This document shows, in pieces, positions 31,648-34,147 of a stretch of 34,147 bases of DNA. Position 1 is the first letter of the stretch, and each line of letters begins with the position of its first letter. This DNA comes from Enterocloster bolteae (GTDB lineage Bacteria; Bacillota; Clostridia; Lachnospirales; Lachnospiraceae). The position numbers and the translations under genes are program-made. Where the stretch lies: assembly GCA_021772025.1 (NCBI GenBank), contig JAETNT010000044.1, positions 1-34,147 on the forward strand. Direction: 5' to 3'. The notes below the pieces were generated by a model. The model saw only the letters and a list, made by a program, of their open reading frames with translations, was not told the origin of the DNA and did no database searches.

Positions 31648-34147
31648 TGGTAGAGCTGAAGCAGGTTCGCCTGATTAATTGGTACGGATTTAGCCAGATC
31701 ACGGTTCCGGTGGGCTTCTTTACTCTGATTGCCGGAAAGAATGGAAATGGAAAATCTGTTTTTTTGGATGCCATTAAGTATGCGCTGTATGGTGATACTG
31801 TGTTCAACAAATCAACGGAAAATAAAGGCAGCCGGACGGTGCCTTCTTACACCAGGGGATTGCTGGATGCGACGGCCGGCACCTATATGAGACCGGCGGA
31901 CAAGATGCCCAACGTATACACCCACATTGTCCTTGAGATGGAGGATGCAAAGCTTGGGAGTCGCTTTATTCTGGGAACAGTCATCGATACAGATGCCGGC
32001 AATGGGTTTAAGACGCAGAGATATATTATTGAGAAACAGACCTTGGCTCAGGTGGCTCATATCTATGAGCAGGACGGACAGATGCTTCCATACAGCACGG
32101 CGGAGCTTCAAAGGACTTACGGCCTTAAGATGATGGACGTAAAAGAGGGCCTTTCCAGGTTCATGCAAAGGACAGGCTTGCGGCTGAATGAGGAGCAGCT
32201 GGGAGCCTTCCGGCGTAAGCTGCGCAGTATTATGTCCTATGACCCCAATGCCAAAATCGACCAGTTTATCCGTGAAAGCGTACTGGAAAAAAAGAAGGTT
32301 GATTTTTCTAAATTAGTGGATGCGAAGAATAACATAGATACCCTGACAGCTAATTTTGAGATTATTGATAAGGAAATCCGGGAACTGGAAGAGATTATTG
32401 CACGGTTTGACGAGCTTCAGAGAGCAAAAAATGTTATTTTGGCAGATGATATAAAGATTGCTTACAGGGATTTCGTCAACAGTAAGAAGAGGCTGGAAGA
32501 GGCCTCTAGAAATATGGATATTGCAAAAAGACAGATTGCCGAGGATGAGAAGAGGCTGGAGGTCATTGCGGCACGGGAGAAAGAGACAAGAGAGGCATAT
32601 AACGCTGCAAAAACTCAGCGGGATTCCATGGATTGCGCGAAGGCAATCGCGGACGCTGAGGAGGCTTTCCAGAAGGCGCAGAAGGAAAAGGAACGCTTAC
32701 AGAAAGAGAAAGAAGCGCTTTGCGGCTTTCAGACAAAAATCAGCGAGCTGATGGCATGGTTTGTAAAGGAACAGTACCAGGTGCCGGGACAGGAAATTCT
32801 TTCCTCCTTAACGGAAGAAAGCGTGACTAAGGTTCAGAAAGAAAGCAGTGTGGCTGATTTCCTGCGGGAAATCAAAAGCCGCAGAGATGAGATTCTTAGC
32901 CAGGTGACAAGAATTAAGGACGCGATACGGGAAAACCAGGGGGAGCAGGAGCGGTGTCAGAAGATTATTGATGACTGCGAGGCCAGAAAGACGACTTTTT
33001 CGGAGATACCGGACTCGGTTGCCTTAAAGAATGAGATTAACCGTGAGTTTGAAAAAAGAGGAATCCAATCAGAGGCCAGATTTGCGTGCGAATATGTGCT
33101 GGGCCTTCAGAATGAAGACTGGCGGGATTCCATTGAAGGATATCTGGGGAGACGAAGATACACGATTCTTGTGGAGCCGGAATATTACGATATTGCGGAC
33201 GATGTGCTGAATGCATCAAAATATAAGTATGCCCATCTGTTCAACACAAAGCTTTTGATGAAGAAACAGGTGCTTCCAGAGGAGGATTCCGTTGTTCAGT
33301 TTATCGAGGTGAGAAATCCGGTGGCGAAGCAGTATTTCAATTATCAGCTGGGCAGATTTCATGCCGTTGCCATGGACCAGGTGAGAAATCATGAAAACGC
33401 CATGTCAAAAGAAGGAAGAGTATCTGTCGCCATGGACAGTTATTTCCTGAATTTTCATAACATCAGATTTTACTGCCTGGGCCAGGAGTCTATAGAGATA
33501 AACCGGATTAAGGCTGTGAAGTGTCTGGAACATTTGAGACAGTCCTATGGGGAATATAAGGGCCGGCTGATGGAGGAAACGGGGAAACAGTCCTATCTGG
33601 ACACGGAGATGGAGTTTTTTGCCGAATACAATTATGATGCCTGCAGGGAATATAAAGAGGCTCTCCTTGACTGCGCCAGAAAAGAAACAGAACAAAAGGC
33701 ATTGGTGGAAGCGCAGAAGCATAATCAGGAATATATGGAACTTTCCCAGAGAGTCGGAGTCCTGCAAGAGGAGCTGCAGGCTGTTGAAGCTGAGCGAAGT
33801 AAGGTGTATGAGAATAAATCTGAGATGCAGACCTTGTATATGACGAATAAAAACAGTTATGAAGCGGCAGATGAAAGGATGAACGCCGTTCAAAAAGATT
33901 TAAAGAAATATGAGGCCGCAAGCTATGCCGTTTATGCGAAGGCAGTGGAGGATTATGACCGGTTCGCCGCCAATGGAAAAACCGGACAGGGCGGCATATT
34001 AAAGGACAGAGCCCGAGCCGAGCGTAATTTAAAGGAAGCCGGTGAAAATCTGCGGGGCGGTCAGGCAGCTTATAACGCATCCAGGGCAACCCATAACCAG
34101 CTGCCGATGACGGACGGCGCCATCGCGGCTTATCAGGCCAGAAAATC
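31647..34147 (+). CDS. jetC: Wadjet SMC-like ATPase JetC, 5' part (runs off window)
   Basis: An open frame of 833 codons with no stop before the window ends. The protein starts MVELKQVRLINWYGFSQITV and has a Walker A at about residues 33-41 (IAGKNGNGKSVFLDAI), typical of SbcC/MukB/SMC-like ATPases. From about residue 215 it becomes a long charged coiled coil (ELEEIIARFDELQRAK, later many EKER and KEKEA runs) interrupted by a globular part near 450-600, probably the hinge-side region. The signature motif and Walker B should lie beyond the edge. JetC drives DNA loop extrusion in Wadjet. jetD is expected next but cannot be seen. Confidence 0.88.
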   Translation, partial: MVELKQVRLINWYGFSQITVPVGFFTLIAGKNGNGKSVFLDAIKYALYGDTVFNKSTENKGSRTVPSYTRGLLDATAGTYMRPADKMPNVYTHIVLEMEDAKLGSRFILGTVIDTDAGNGFKTQRYIIEKQTLAQVAHIYEQDGQMLPYSTAELQRTYGLKMMDVKEGLSRFMQRTGLRLNEEQLGAFRRKLRSIMSYDPNAKIDQFIRESVLEKKKVDFSKLVDAKNNIDTLTANFEIIDKEIRELEEIIARFDELQRAKNVILADDIKIAYRDFVNSKKRLEEASRNMDIAKRQIAEDEKRLEVIAAREKETREAYNAAKTQRDSMDCAKAIADAEEAFQKAQKEKERLQKEKEALCGFQTKISELMAWFVKEQYQVPGQEILSSLTEESVTKVQKESSVADFLREIKSRRDEILSQVTRIKDAIRENQGEQERCQKIIDDCEARKTTFSEIPDSVALKNEINREFEKRGIQSEARFACEYVLGLQNEDWRDSIEGYLGRRRYTILVEPEYYDIADDVLNASKYKYAHLFNTKLLMKKQVLPEEDSVVQFIEVRNPVAKQYFNYQLGRFHAVAMDQVRNHENAMSKEGRVSVAMDSYFLNFHNIRFYCLGQESIEINRIKAVKCLEHLRQSYGEYKGRLMEETGKQSYLDTEMEFFAEYNYDACREYKEALLDCARKETEQKALVEAQKHNQEYMELSQRVGVLQEELQAVEAERSKVYENKSEMQTLYMTNKNSYEAADERMNAVQKDLKKYEAASYAVYAKAVEDYDRFAANGKTGQGGILKDRARAERNLKEAGENLRGGQAAYNASRATHNQLPMTDGAIAAYQARK

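Noticed and set aside
33405..34089. Minus-strand open frames within jetC
   Set aside because: They are shadows of an uninterrupted coding frame encoding SMC-like coiled coil.

Overview
The window looks like a chromosomal segment of a Lachnospiraceae clostridium, probably of the Enterocloster / Clostridium clostridioforme group. This rests on the gene set (PcrA with a C-terminal Tudor-like tail, a YerC/TrpR-like repressor, a DUF1836 protein, an EFR1-type ferredoxin, a YesM-type kinase with a sugar-type binding protein, an RlmD-like rRNA methyltransferase), on strong AGGAGG-type ribosome binding sites and on moderate G+C. The species is an inference.

Layout. 1-2.7 kb: a RibD-C/DHFR-like reductase with a doubtful start, an arginase-fold hydrolase, and a convergent orphan NitT/TauT-type binding lipoprotein. 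2.9-7.2 kb: a more A+T-rich, tightly packed trio of HNH nuclease, small SAM methyltransferase and PLD-nuclease/SF2-helicase fusion. It reads as an uncharacterised candidate defence cassette. 7.3-12.1 kb: an OmpR-type response regulator, its histidine kinase and a large DUF5696-like lipoprotein. 12.1-13.7 kb: a degenerate 23-bp tandem array, then a protein joining a PUA/EVE-like domain to a NucS-like PD-(D/E)XK nuclease domain. 13.9-17.4 kb: a decaying YesN/YesM-type signalling locus. The AraC-type regulator is a frameshifted remnant, the binding lipoprotein has no clear start signal, and the YesM-type kinase lacks the segment that should carry its phosphoacceptor histidine.

17.6-27.6 kb is mostly housekeeping: Cof-type HAD phosphatase, YerC-like repressor, DUF1836 protein, diguanylate cyclase, PcrA, a small membrane protein, an EFR1 ferredoxin with a divergent HxlR regulator, and an RlmD-like methyltransferase. 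Two unusual non-coding elements lie here. One is a 172-bp imperfect palindrome that supplies the stop codon of the diguanylate cyclase. The other is a 17-bp tandem array running into the 3' end of the ferredoxin gene.

27.7 kb to the end is a second defence-type island: a RhuM-family gene, a broken AlbA_2/Schlafen-type gene, and a Wadjet operon (jetA, jetB and the first 833 codons of jetC). The window ends inside jetC, so jetD is not visible. No rRNA, tRNA, CRISPR array or complete insertion sequence was seen.
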